A stretch of DNA of 64,000 nt from Acinetobacter sp. ANC 3903 (lineage in GTDB: Bacteria; Pseudomonadota; Gammaproteobacteria; Pseudomonadales; Moraxellaceae), in assembly GCF_002135315.1 (NCBI RefSeq), contig NZ_NEGA01000009.1, positions 102,367-166,366 of the forward strand, in the 5' to 3' direction. This document shows positions 7,704-16,794 of this stretch, one piece after another. Position numbers and translations under genes: made by a program. Below the pieces are notes generated by a model. The model made no database searches, was not told the origin of the DNA, and saw only the letters and a list, made by a program, of their open reading frames with translations. Position 1 is the stretch's first letter. Every line of letters begins with the position of its first letter.

Positions 7704-7844
7704 TCAGGCAGGCTTCCAATTGTGCGGCAGCAATTCCTCAATCCGGCTCATTTTCTGAGTCGGAAGTCTTTTCAGCACTCAGATCAGCATAGCAATCCAG
7801 TCTGTTCAGTTTGGCTGAATGGATTAAGACTGAGTTTAAAGCTC
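7704..7844 (-). pseudogene. Scar of an IS66-family transposase (C-terminal end)
   Basis: Read on the minus strand, one frame gives NSVLIHSAKLNRLDCYADL, and after a shift of one frame VLKRLPTQKMSRIEELLPHN, then WKPA and a stop. This matches the layout of the C-terminus of the large IS66 transposase (YSLIETAKLNG..., then ...EELLPWNW). No other part of the element and no terminal repeats were found. The piece is therefore a short, frameshifted remnant marking an old insertion or deletion. Confidence 0.6.
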
Positions 7845-7894
7845 CTATTCTTATGAATACCCCTCACACTCGAATTCACTCTCATGAAGATATA

Positions 7895-8212
7895 TTAGTA
7901 TTCAATCTCCACCATCTGAATAAACTCAAACGCAGGCTCTTCATAAGGATGGCTGGCCTTTAATGCTTTTGCTACTTTTGAAGCCCGATCTTCCGGCACA
8001 ATGGTTTCTACACGCCATTCCCCCACCTGTTCTAGCTCTCCGACTTCGCCAATAAAAGGATCTGCACCTTTTAGCGGTTTAAACTGTCCTATACCCAACA
8101 CCTGCCAGGCACAATGCTCATAGTTGCCTATCCCACCTGCCCCTGCTTGAAACACGGCGTTTTTGGTTGATTCAAGATGAGATTCAGGAACGTAATAAAT
8201 CAGTTTAAGCAT
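7895..8212 (-). CDS. NIF3/YqfO-like small protein
   Basis: The protein has 105 residues. MLKLIYYVPESHLESTKNAVFQAGAGGIGNYEHCAWQ and the ending SHPYEEPAFEFIQM are the pattern of the CutA-like/YqfO domain that in other bacteria is inserted in NIF3 proteins and here stands alone. HPYEEPA is the most conserved part of the family. The biochemical role is unknown; metal or nucleotide binding has been suggested for relatives. It is transcribed alone toward the IS66 scar. Confidence 0.75.
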   Translation of the reverse strand: MLKLIYYVPESHLESTKNAVFQAGAGGIGNYEHCAWQVLGIGQFKPLKGADPFIGEVGELEQVGEWRVETIVPEDRASKVAKALKASHPYEEPAFEFIQMVEIEY

Positions 8213-8587
8213 GCTATCAACAAACAGAATAAAGATAGGATTATCTTAGCCCTTATACCTGAATTAATCTTTATGAGATTTCATTTAGACTTTATCAGAA
8301 CCTCAAAAATCAAAACTATTTTAAATACAACCGCCTATTACTTTTCGTGACATTTCTCAGACAGTTCAATCTTTTACATTGCTCAAAAAACGCTCTATGT
8401 TTAAAAATATATTTTGTTCTAAAGCTTCGAGTTCGAAAGTTTTTATTTTCTTCTCGGTCATGACAACAATATTTTCATTACACCAATAGTCTTTCTAATA
8501 AAACAGTCCAACGCAATGTTTAGGTATTTTCCATACCATTTACTGTTTCTCTGACTTTGTACTGGTGTAAGCAACTGGAGACAATAA
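8213..8587. other. Intergenic region between the YqfO-like gene and fadE
   Basis: A 375-base A+T-rich stretch between divergent genes. It must hold the promoters of both. I see no open frame with coding character and no convincing operator. Confidence 0.5.
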
Positions 8588-11092
8588 ATGCTATTCATCA
8601 TCAGTGTGCTTATTCAATTTTTTACTCTCTGGGCCATTTTCTTTTTTGGATTGAGCCGTAATACTGGCGCAATTACGACAATTATTGTGGCAGTCGTGAC
8701 TGCATTTATCAGTCCGTGGTCTCTTCTTGTCGGTATTCCACTAATTCTGCTCAGTGTTATCGTCATGGTCGATTCGTTGCGTATGACATTTATCACCAAA
8801 CCTGCCTATAAGGCCCTTGCCAATGCCATGCCCAGCATGAGTTCAACTGAACGTGAAGCATTAGATGCAGGCACCAGCTGGTGGGAAAAAGATTTATTTA
8901 TGGGCGCACCGGACTGGTCTAAATTTGAAAGCTATCCCTATCCTCAACTGTCAAATGAGGAACAATCTTTTTTAGATCATGAAGTTGAACAGCTATGTTC
9001 GATGTTAAATGACTGGGATATCCGCCATAACTATAAAGACCTGCCTCCTGAAGCATGGACTTATATTCGCGACAATGGTTTTTTAGGCCTGATTATTCCC
9101 AAAGAATATGGCGGTCGCGAGTTTAGTTCATTTGCCCAAAGCCGCGTTATGAGTAAAATCGCTTCACGTTCCTTAACGGCAGCGGTCAGTTGTATGGTGC
9201 CCAATTCTTTGGGGCCTGGCGAGCTACTCCTTCATTACGGAACCAAAGAACAAAAGAACCGTTATTTACCGGGCCTAGCCAAAGGCAAAGAAATCCCCTG
9301 CTTTGGTCTCACCAGCCCTGAGGCAGGTTCAGATGCCGGTGCCATTCCCGATACTGGCGTGGTGTGCTATGGCGAGTTTGAAGGTCAGCAAGTGCTCGGT
9401 TTACGCATGAACTTTTCCAAACGCTGGATTACCCTTGCCCCAATTGCCACCGTCATTGGTTTGGCTTTTAAACTGTACGACCCGGAAGGTTTGTTGGGTG
9501 ATAAAAGTAAAATGGAATATGGCATTACCTGTGCCTTGATTCCTGCCAGTCATGAGGGTGTGAAAATAGGCGCACGCCATAATCCGGGCGTACCCTTCAT
9601 GAATGGAACGGTGGATGGTAAAGATGTCTTTATTCCACTGGACTGGATTATTGGCGGCAGGAAAAATATTGGTAAAGGCTGGCGTATGCTGATGGAATGT
9701 CTGGCGGTAGGCCGCGGTATTTCCCTTCCAGCCCTATCCACTGCTGCAAGTGAAATGACCTATCTAAACGTAGGGGCTTTCGCAAAAATCCGTCAGCAAT
9801 TCAAAATTTCAGTGGGTAAATTTGAAGGTGTACAAGAGGCAACCAGTGATATTGCCAGTGAAACTTATATGCTGGAAGCATTTCGCTACCTAGTGACTTG
9901 TGGACTGAACCAAGGTGGTAAACCTGCGGTCATGACTGCAATGGCCAAATACTACGCCACTGAAACCATGCGCCATGTGGTCAATCATGGCATGGACGTG
10001 GTTGGTGGCCGTGCGGTACAAATGGGTCCGCGCAATTTTCTGGCATTAATGTATCAGACTATACCTGTATCCATTACGGTGGAAGGTGCCAATATTTTAA
10101 GTCGCTCCTTAATGATTTTTGGTCAGGGTTCAATGCGCTGTCATCCTTATTTGTTTGAGGAATTGCAACTGCTACAAGCCAAGGATAAAGAAACGGCCTT
10201 AGATACTTTTAACGATATGCTGTTCAAACATTTAGGCTATACCTTTAATCGTACTGCACGCGCATTCGCTTATGGATATATCGGTGGCTCATCCGATGCA
10301 CCGAAAAGTGTAGATGAGTTTAGCCGTCCCTATTACAAGATTATTAACCGTTTAAGTGCCGACTTTTCAGTCACTGCCGATATGTGTTTAGGCTTACTTG
10401 CGGGTGATATTAAGCGCAAAGAAATGCTGTCCGGCCGCCTGGCAGATATTCATGCCAATCTGTTTATCAGCACGGCGATTATTAAATATTATGAACATGG
10501 AAAAAAAACTGAAGCTGAACAGATTCATGCCAAACTGGCGCTGGAAAAATCACTTTACAATGCTCAGGAAGCTTTCTATGGCTTGTTTGAAAACTTCCCA
10601 GTCGGTATGGCAGCAGGTCTGATCAAATTTATCTGTTTCCCGCTGGGCCGACCTTTGAAAAAACCAAGTGATACTTTGAAACAACAGGCTGGTGATATCA
10701 TTATGCAGGACAATGCTTTCCGCGATGAACTGAAAAAACATGTGTTTTATACCACTCAGGAAGATGATGTGACCGGTCGTATGGAATCGACCTTTAATAT
10801 GTTGCTGGAAATAGAACCCCTGTGGGATAAATTCAAGAAATCAGAATCTAAAGGTCAATTTAAAGGCTTAACTTTTGATGAACGTCTTGCGGATGCTGTA
10901 GAAATCGGTTTTATAACTGAAGATGAAGCATCAAAACTTGCTGTTTATAATGCTAAACGCTATGACAGTATGCTGACTGATGTATTTGATTCTGAGCTTG
11001 ATCAAGCTTTGGAACTGGAAAATCCTTATAATGATAAGGAAGAATCCGCACCTATGCCTGATCCAAAACAGCAAGAACCATTATCGCCTTAA
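8588..11092 (+). CDS. fadE: Acyl-CoA dehydrogenase FadE
   Basis: The protein has 834 residues, close to the large FadE of gammaproteobacteria. It catalyses the first, FAD-dependent step of fatty acid beta-oxidation. Two hydrophobic segments cover residues 1-60, consistent with membrane association. The dehydrogenase core follows: IPKEYGGREFSSFAQS, CFGLTSPEAGSDAGAIPDTG (substrate/FAD loop) and GVPFMNGTVDGKDVFIPLDWIIGG. GRAVQMGPRNFLALMYQ and ITVEGANILSRSLMIFGQG are typical of FadE. GGAG lies 8 bases before the ATG. EtfA, the likely electron acceptor, is encoded at the other end of the window. Confidence 0.93.
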   Translation: MLFIISVLIQFFTLWAIFFFGLSRNTGAITTIIVAVVTAFISPWSLLVGIPLILLSVIVMVDSLRMTFITKPAYKALANAMPSMSSTEREALDAGTSWWEKDLFMGAPDWSKFESYPYPQLSNEEQSFLDHEVEQLCSMLNDWDIRHNYKDLPPEAWTYIRDNGFLGLIIPKEYGGREFSSFAQSRVMSKIASRSLTAAVSCMVPNSLGPGELLLHYGTKEQKNRYLPGLAKGKEIPCFGLTSPEAGSDAGAIPDTGVVCYGEFEGQQVLGLRMNFSKRWITLAPIATVIGLAFKLYDPEGLLGDKSKMEYGITCALIPASHEGVKIGARHNPGVPFMNGTVDGKDVFIPLDWIIGGRKNIGKGWRMLMECLAVGRGISLPALSTAASEMTYLNVGAFAKIRQQFKISVGKFEGVQEATSDIASETYMLEAFRYLVTCGLNQGGKPAVMTAMAKYYATETMRHVVNHGMDVVGGRAVQMGPRNFLALMYQTIPVSITVEGANILSRSLMIFGQGSMRCHPYLFEELQLLQAKDKETALDTFNDMLFKHLGYTFNRTARAFAYGYIGGSSDAPKSVDEFSRPYYKIINRLSADFSVTADMCLGLLAGDIKRKEMLSGRLADIHANLFISTAIIKYYEHGKKTEAEQIHAKLALEKSLYNAQEAFYGLFENFPVGMAAGLIKFICFPLGRPLKKPSDTLKQQAGDIIMQDNAFRDELKKHVFYTTQEDDVTGRMESTFNMLLEIEPLWDKFKKSESKGQFKGLTFDERLADAVEIGFITEDEASKLAVYNAKRYDSMLTDVFDSELDQALELENPYNDKEESAPMPDPKQQEPLSP

Positions 11093-11105
11093 GGATTTCG
11101 GAAAT

Positions 11106-11133
11106 AAAAAACGGCTGATTGAAGCCGTTTTTT
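11106..11133 (+). terminator. fadE terminator
   Basis: AAAAAACGGC and GCCGTTTTTT flank an 8-base loop 13 bases after the fadE stop; A and T runs could make it work for both strands. Confidence 0.85.
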
Positions 11134-11176
11134 ATTATCTTAATTATGAAAATTAGAAAAAGAGTTTAACTATTTT

Positions 11177-11878
11177 CTACGATGCAGTTGCTAATTTATC
11201 GAGTTTAATTTTTATAGCATATAATTTTGCATACACTTCAATAGCATCATTTAATTCTGATCTTCCTTCTTCCATGGTGAATAGATGAGACTTCCTTGAA
11301 ATATATTTCTGTATACATTCATCGCTTATTTTAATTCTTAAATCTCGAGGGTTATCATAACTTTCAAGTGAATCTGTATGCTTCTTATTTGGCAAATGAA
11401 GCATATACAAGTTATTGTACTGCCGAGATAATATTAATCTTAATGATTTTTCAACATCTAACCTTAATTTATTTAAACAGTTAAATTTTTCAATTTATTC
11501 AATTAACTCACAAAATGATTCAGCACATTCATCTACTATACAATCACTACGAAACCCACCTGATCCATAAATACTTTTTTGGACTAAAACTCTAAATAAT
11601 TCTGTTCTAGCTTCTTTTAACTCCTCTATGGTCTTTTCAGCTTCCGACCTTAATTCTTTCAATTTGACACCATTTCCTGCAATCGAAAATTCTTGCACCT
11701 CTGCTGCAAAGGCTATGATCAATCCAATCACAGCAAATCCAAGAGCAAAAGCCACAAACTCAGTTCCTGATAATTTCTCCAAAGAGATTAGAAGCCACAA
11801 ACCACAAGCAATCCCTGTTAAGCCAACAACAGCTCCAAAAACAATATTATTCTTTGATTTCTGTTCTTTAGTCTTCAA
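11177..11878 (-). pseudogene. Nonsense-interrupted membrane protein gene
   Basis: The reading frame runs from a TTG at 11878 to 11497, meets TAA at 11495-11497, and continues open in the same frame to the stop at 11177-11179. Across the stop the text reads FCELIE-stop-IEKFNCLNKLRLDVEKSL, which looks like one continuous amphipathic region. The full product would be about 233 residues: two membrane segments (about residues 12-32 and 38-60), a coiled-coil-like stretch KLKELRSEAEKTIEELKEA, and a charged C-terminal domain. There is no ATG; a TAG lies two codons before the TTG, so the 5' end may also be damaged. Function unknown. Confidence 0.6.
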
Positions 11879-11962
11879 TTTCTATCTCATATATTTTTAA
11901 TTAACCCATAATAACAAAAGAAAAACTCTATTTTTATTATTAACCATAAAATCACATGACTA

Positions 11963-12066
11963 GCGACATGGATGTCGCACGTTTGGTAGGAATACAGGGA
12001 TGTATCCTCTACCAAACAAAGCAGTTTTGTTACTTTTGCTGCATCAAAAGTAAAACACTGCTTATG
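11963..12066 (+). repeat. Dispersed three-hairpin element, full copy 1
   Basis: Hairpin I is GCGACA-TGGA-TGTCGC (11963-11978). Hairpin II pairs GTTTGGTAG (11981-11989) with CTACCAAAC (12009-12017), continues with ATACA/TGTAT and closes on a GGGA loop; one T is bulged at 12008. Hairpin III pairs TTACTTTTG (12030-12038) with CAAAAGTAA (12045-12053), flanked by AAGCAGT (12019-12025) and ACTGCTT (12057-12063). Copy 2 at 18921-19022 has the same architecture with different stem sequence. It lies in a gap between minus-strand genes. It may be a structured RNA or a DNA-level repeat. Confidence 0.8.
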
Positions 12067-12127
12067 CGTTATTTATTAAAATTTTGCACAATCAGTCAAG
12101 CTGTGACCTTATTAAAATATCCAACAC

Positions 12128-12155
12128 AAAAAAACCACCTCACGGTGGCTTTTTT
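12128..12155 (-). terminator. Terminator of the 43-residue peptide gene
   Basis: CCACC-TCAC-GGTGG flanked by A and T runs, 12 bases beyond the stop of the small gene on the minus strand. Confidence 0.7.
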
Positions 12156-12166
12156 AAATCTAAAAA

Positions 12167-12298
12167 TTAAGAGCTTTGAAGCAAATAGCTACCGATCAAG
12201 AACAACATTTGTAGCCCGACGACAGCCATAAAAAACATCCAGCCTTTCTTACGTAAAGTCGCCTTATCAACATTTGTATATGTCACAGTTTTTAGCAT
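12167..12298 (-). CDS. Small single-pass membrane protein, 43 residues
   Basis: The short frame encodes MLKTVTYTNVDKATLRKKGW and then a hydrophobic helix FFMAVVGLQMLFLIGSYLLQ, ending in SS. GAGGTG lies 7 bases before the ATG, a good ribosome site, and a hairpin terminator follows the stop. Basic residues before the helix predict an N-in orientation. The protein family is unknown to me. The gene is downstream of the purL terminator, on the same strand, and probably has its own promoter in 12299-12470. Confidence 0.7.
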   Translation of the reverse strand: MLKTVTYTNVDKATLRKKGWMFFMAVVGLQMLFLIGSYLLQSS

Positions 12299-12470
12299 TG
12301 TGTCACCTCACTTAGAGATTCAATCCTGAACTTGTATTTAGTGAACCATCTTTCTTCCATATTGCATCGTTATTGTGCATAAAACACACAAATTATCTTT
12401 CACTCCAATATAGAAGCAAAATCCAAACCAAGTCCAGCGGGAGAAATAAAAATAAAAATTGTTCAAAATA

Positions 12471-12495
12471 AAAAAGCCACCCGAAGGTGGCTTTT
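12471..12495 (-). terminator. purL terminator
   Basis: AAAAAGCCACC-CGAA-GGTGGCTTTTT is a perfect 11-bp stem with a 3-4 base loop directly beyond the purL stop. Confidence 0.9.
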
Positions 12496-12510
12496 TAAAT
12501 TCGGGAAATA

Positions 12511-15500
12511 TTAACCAATAAACTTACGAGCATTACGGAACATACGTAACCATGCACCATCTTCAGTCCATTCTTCAGGTTTCCAAGAATGCTGAATTGC
12601 ACGGAAATTACGTTCAGGATGCGGCATCATAATGGTTGCACGACCGTCTTTCGAAGTCACACCGGTAATCGCTTCTGGTGAACCGTTCGGGTTCAATGGA
12701 TATTGCTGTGTAGCATTACCCAAGCTATCTACATAACGTAGGCTGACCTGGTTACCTGCATTTAACGCAGCAATCTTGTCTTCAGTTGCAACTACACGAC
12801 CTTCACCATGCGCAACCGCGATTGGAAGAATCGAACCTTCCATACCGTCTAACAAGATCGAGTTAGATTTTTCTACACGAACGTTCACTGCACGCGCTTC
12901 AAACACTTCAGAAGTGTTACGGTGGAAACGCGGCCAGTTTTCTGCACCCGGAATCAGTGGAGCCAATTGCGACAACATTTGACAACCGTTACAGATACCT
13001 AGAGAGAAAGTTTCTGAACGATGGAAGAATTTCTCGAACTGGTCACGAAGTTTAGGGTTGAACAATACTGATTTAGCCCAGCCACCGCCTGCACCCATGA
13101 CGTCACCGTAAGAGAAACCGCCACAAGCCACAATACCTTCAAAGTCATCCAGGCTGATACGACCAGCAAGCAAGTCGCTCATGTGTACGTCAACAGTATT
13201 GAAGCCAACTTTGTCAAATGCCGCAGCCATTTCCACATGACCGTTTACGCCTTGTTCACGTAAAATCACCATGTTTGGACGGCGTGAGTTGATGTACGGT
13301 GCTTCAACAGGTTCGTTCAAGTCAAATGTAGGCTGAGCAATAATACCTTTATGGTTCTTGTCTGTAATCAAAGCAAACTCAGAATCCGCAGTTTCTACGT
13401 TGTCACGTAGACGCTGGATTTGATGCGATACTTCAGTCCAAGCTACTTGTAGATCAGCACGTTCAAGTACCAGACCATTGATAGTCAATTGGTCAGTATT
13501 GTTCACTTTACCTACTACAGAGATTGCATCTTTAAGTGAAGATTCAGCGATTTCTGCCTGTAATGCTTCCCAATCAGCAGTAGTGATTTGCAGAACTGCA
13601 CCAATTTCTTCAGCAAACAGGCTTGCAGTAGATTGATCTTCTAAAGCCACACCTAAGCGTGAAGCGAACATCATTTCTGCAACAGTCGCCAACAAGCCGC
13701 CATCACCGATGTCATGGTAAGCCTTGATCAAGCCACGGTTATTCCAGTCTTGAACCAATGCGAAGAATGCTTTGAAGTCTTCAAAGCTGTCTACATCTGG
13801 AGTTACAGAACCAATGGCTTTATACACCTGAGCCAGAATCGAACCGCCTAGACGGAACTGACCTTTAGACAAGTCGATACGTACCAGCACTGACTCTTCA
13901 TTTTTCAGTTCAGGAGTCAATGTTTGACGTACATCAGTCACCGGAGCAAATGCAGTAATTACACCAGACATTGGAGATGTTACTGCTTTATTTTCGCCTT
14001 CGTCGTTCCAGGTTGTACGCATAGACAATGAGTCTTTACCTACAGGAATGGCAATTCCTAGTGCAGGACACATTTCCATACCAATGGCTTTAACACCTTC
14101 GAATAGAGCTTGGTCTTCACCTTTTTGACCTGCTGCAGCCATCCAGTTTGCAGACAATTTAATGTCGCTGATCTGGTCGATTTTTGCAGACATGATGTTG
14201 CTGATTGATTCAGCTACAGCCAAACGTGCAGAAGCTGCCGGATTAAGAAGTGCTACTGGTGGACGTTCGCCCATCGCCATTGCTTCACCTGTGTAACCGA
14301 CCAGGCTTGTTGTAGTTACCGCAGCATCTGCTACAGGCACCTGCCAACGACCTACCATCTGGTCACGCGCAACCATACCGGTAATTGAGCGGTCACCAAT
14401 GGTGATCAAGAATGATTTAGAGGCAACGGTTGGGTTTTTAAGTACACGGAAAATTGCATCTTTCAAATCCACTTGAGCGGCATCAAAGTCATCGCCTTTG
14501 CGTTCAATCGTTTCATATGAACGGCTCATGCGTGGTGTACCGCCAAGCATTACTTGCATTGGCATATCCACGGCTTTGTTTTCAAACAATGGATCTTCAA
14601 CGGTTAAGTGACGTGCTTCAGTCGCTTCACCCAACACTGCAAACGGACAACGTTCACGTGCACAAAGTGATTCAAACAGGCTTAAAGAACTTGGACGAAT
14701 CGCCAATACATAACGTTCTTGCGCTTCGTTTGACCAGATTTCCATTGGAGACATGCCTGGCTCAAGCGATGGAATCTTACGCAGGTTAAGTACTGCACCC
14801 AATTCATGGTCGTTGACCAGCTCAGGCATCGCATTGGATACACCGCCCGCACCCACGTCATGTACAGACACGATCGGGTTGTAATCTTCCATGCGCCAGC
14901 AGGCATCAATCACTTCCTGGCAACGGCGTTCCATTTCAGGGTTTTCACGCTGTACAGAAGCGAAATCCAGGTTTTCACCCAACTTACCGCTATCTACTGA
15001 AGATGCAGCACCACCACCCAAGCCGATCAGCATCGCTGGACCGCCAAGCACGATCAGTAAATCGCCTGGTTGAATCGCATCTTTTTCCACATGGTCAGGA
15101 CGGATGTTACCGTAACCACCGGCAATCATAATGGGCTTATGGAAGCCTTTGACTTCGCCATTGACGTTTTGTTCAAAAGTACGGAAGTAACCGTTTAAGG
15201 CTGGACGACCAAATTCGTTGTTAAACGCAGCACCGCCCAATGGGCCTTCAATCATGATTTGAAGTGGAGATGCCATACGTGATGGCTTGCCGTAGTTTTC
15301 TTCCCAAGGCTGTTCAAAACCTGGAATGTTCAAGTTTGAAACAGTGAAACCGGTTAAACCTGCTTTAGGTTTACCACCACGACCTGTTGCACCCTCATCA
15401 CGAATCTCACCACCTGAACCAGTCGCAGCACCGGCAAATGGTGCAATCGCTGTTGGATGGTTGTGAGTTTCCACTTTCATTAAGATGTGAGCGGCCTGGC

Positions 15501-16344
15501 TCTTGTATTTATAAATGTGGTGACCGGTTGCTTCGTCTTTTTTAGGATAGAAGCGCTGCGTATCAAAGCCCACGATTACAGAAGCATTATCTTTATAGGC
15601 AGATAAAACGTCTGCTGGAGATTCTTTATAAGTATTTTTGATCATTTGGAACAATGACAATGGCTGTTTTTCACCATCAATTGTCCATTCAGAACCAAAG
15701 ATTTTATGACGGCAATGCTCTGAGTTCGCTTGCGCAAACATCATCAGTTCGATGTCATGTGGGTTACGACCCATCTTGATAAAGGCTTCGGTCAAATAAT
15801 CAATTTCTTCATCAGAAAGTGCGAAACCAAATTCAGAGTTGGCCTTAACCAGCGCTTGTTTGCCCTGACCTAAAATATCGATGCTATTTAAAGGCTTTGG
15901 TGCAGTCTCAGAGAATAATGCCGCAGCATCTTCAATTTGATTAAACACACTTTCGGTCATGCGGTCATGCAAAACCTGTTTAACTTGATCAGATACTTCA
16001 GAAATACCCTTTAAAGTAAACAAAACACCGCGTTCTAGGCGGTGTATCGGGGTATTACAGTTGGCAAAAATATCAGTCGCTTTAGAAGACCACGGCGAGA
16101 TCGTACCTAAACGCGGTGTAACTAAAATTTGAATTTCATCATTTGCCGCTTGGCGAACTTCAAAAGAAGCACCATCGTTTAATAATTGTAATGCAGATTG
16201 ATGCTGCTGCTCGTTGAGCGCTTGATCAAACAGATAAATCCATTGACTTTCAATTGATTGAACAGAACTCATTGACGCAAGACGGTTTAAGAGTTGAGTT
16301 TTCTTAAAAGAAGAGTGTGCTGATGCACCGGCCACGATAAACAT
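12511..16344 (-). CDS. purL: Phosphoribosylformylglycinamidine synthase (large PurL)
   Basis: The protein has 1277 residues from the ATG at 16344 ([11 protein letters not shown]); a start 15 codons further up has no family support. This is the single-chain gammaproteobacterial form that converts FGAR plus glutamine and ATP to FGAM in purine synthesis. Visible parts in order: N-terminal PurS-like region, linker, first AIR-synthase-like half ([40 protein letters not shown]), second half ([23 protein letters not shown]), and a C-terminal glutamine amidotransferase with GICNGCQML and the HGEGR and PHPERNFR elements. It is monocistronic with its own terminator. Confidence 0.95.
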   Translation of the reverse strand: MFIVAGASAHSSFKKTQLLNRLASMSSVQSIESQWIYLFDQALNEQQHQSALQLLNDGASFEVRQAANDEIQILVTPRLGTISPWSSKATDIFANCNTPIHRLERGVLFTLKGISEVSDQVKQVLHDRMTESVFNQIEDAAALFSETAPKPLNSIDILGQGKQALVKANSEFGFALSDEEIDYLTEAFIKMGRNPHDIELMMFAQANSEHCRHKIFGSEWTIDGEKQPLSLFQMIKNTYKESPADVLSAYKDNASVIVGFDTQRFYPKKDEATGHHIYKYKSQAAHILMKVETHNHPTAIAPFAGAATGSGGEIRDEGATGRGGKPKAGLTGFTVSNLNIPGFEQPWEENYGKPSRMASPLQIMIEGPLGGAAFNNEFGRPALNGYFRTFEQNVNGEVKGFHKPIMIAGGYGNIRPDHVEKDAIQPGDLLIVLGGPAMLIGLGGGAASSVDSGKLGENLDFASVQRENPEMERRCQEVIDACWRMEDYNPIVSVHDVGAGGVSNAMPELVNDHELGAVLNLRKIPSLEPGMSPMEIWSNEAQERYVLAIRPSSLSLFESLCARERCPFAVLGEATEARHLTVEDPLFENKAVDMPMQVMLGGTPRMSRSYETIERKGDDFDAAQVDLKDAIFRVLKNPTVASKSFLITIGDRSITGMVARDQMVGRWQVPVADAAVTTTSLVGYTGEAMAMGERPPVALLNPAASARLAVAESISNIMSAKIDQISDIKLSANWMAAAGQKGEDQALFEGVKAIGMEMCPALGIAIPVGKDSLSMRTTWNDEGENKAVTSPMSGVITAFAPVTDVRQTLTPELKNEESVLVRIDLSKGQFRLGGSILAQVYKAIGSVTPDVDSFEDFKAFFALVQDWNNRGLIKAYHDIGDGGLLATVAEMMFASRLGVALEDQSTASLFAEEIGAVLQITTADWEALQAEIAESSLKDAISVVGKVNNTDQLTINGLVLERADLQVAWTEVSHQIQRLRDNVETADSEFALITDKNHKGIIAQPTFDLNEPVEAPYINSRRPNMVILREQGVNGHVEMAAAFDKVGFNTVDVHMSDLLAGRISLDDFEGIVACGGFSYGDVMGAGGGWAKSVLFNPKLRDQFEKFFHRSETFSLGICNGCQMLSQLAPLIPGAENWPRFHRNTSEVFEARAVNVRVEKSNSILLDGMEGSILPIAVAHGEGRVVATEDKIAALNAGNQVSLRYVDSLGNATQQYPLNPNGSPEAITGVTSKDGRATIMMPHPERNFRAIQHSWKPEEWTEDGAWLRMFRNARKFIG

Positions 16345-16794
16345 GCTGATTTTGGCTCCACGGGCAGGTCTTTTGGACCATACCGCCAATGTGACTTAGA
16401 GAGAGCGCATATTCTACTGTGTATTGGCAAAATCAGCTAGATAGAAATTCACGAATGTGCCATCAATTCGCTCAAGAACACGCAAGAATATTTTATTTTT
16501 CAGATAAAAATTTTGAATCTTATATAAATTTAAGCCTGCACTATGTTGTTTCTAAATATTATTGCAACGACTTGAGTTTATTCCGAATCTTCAATTAGCC
16601 ATTAACATTATGGCATCGTCTTCGAATCTTATTTTTTATCTCAATAGATACCATATTGTCGATTTATTCATATCATCTGCAATAAATCCATCTGTAGGCT
16701 GTTTTTATCAGAAAGACAAATCATGTCGTGCTGCTCTAGTCTATGGCAATTTTTTTTGGCATGATGAATTCAGGTCTTCACTGAATAACGATAA
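16345..16794. other. Intergenic region between purL and dgt-like gene
   Basis: About 450 bases, A+T-rich, between divergent genes. It should hold both promoters. A frame of 84 codons at 16562-16816 has no ribosome site or recognisable sequence and runs into the next gene, so I do not call it. No purine-repressor-like site was convincing. Confidence 0.5.

Noticed and set aside
11956..12231. Reading frame of 91 codons across the repeat element
   Set aside because: It runs through the paired stems of the structured repeat and across the terminator and the small gene on the other strand. It has no coding character of its own.
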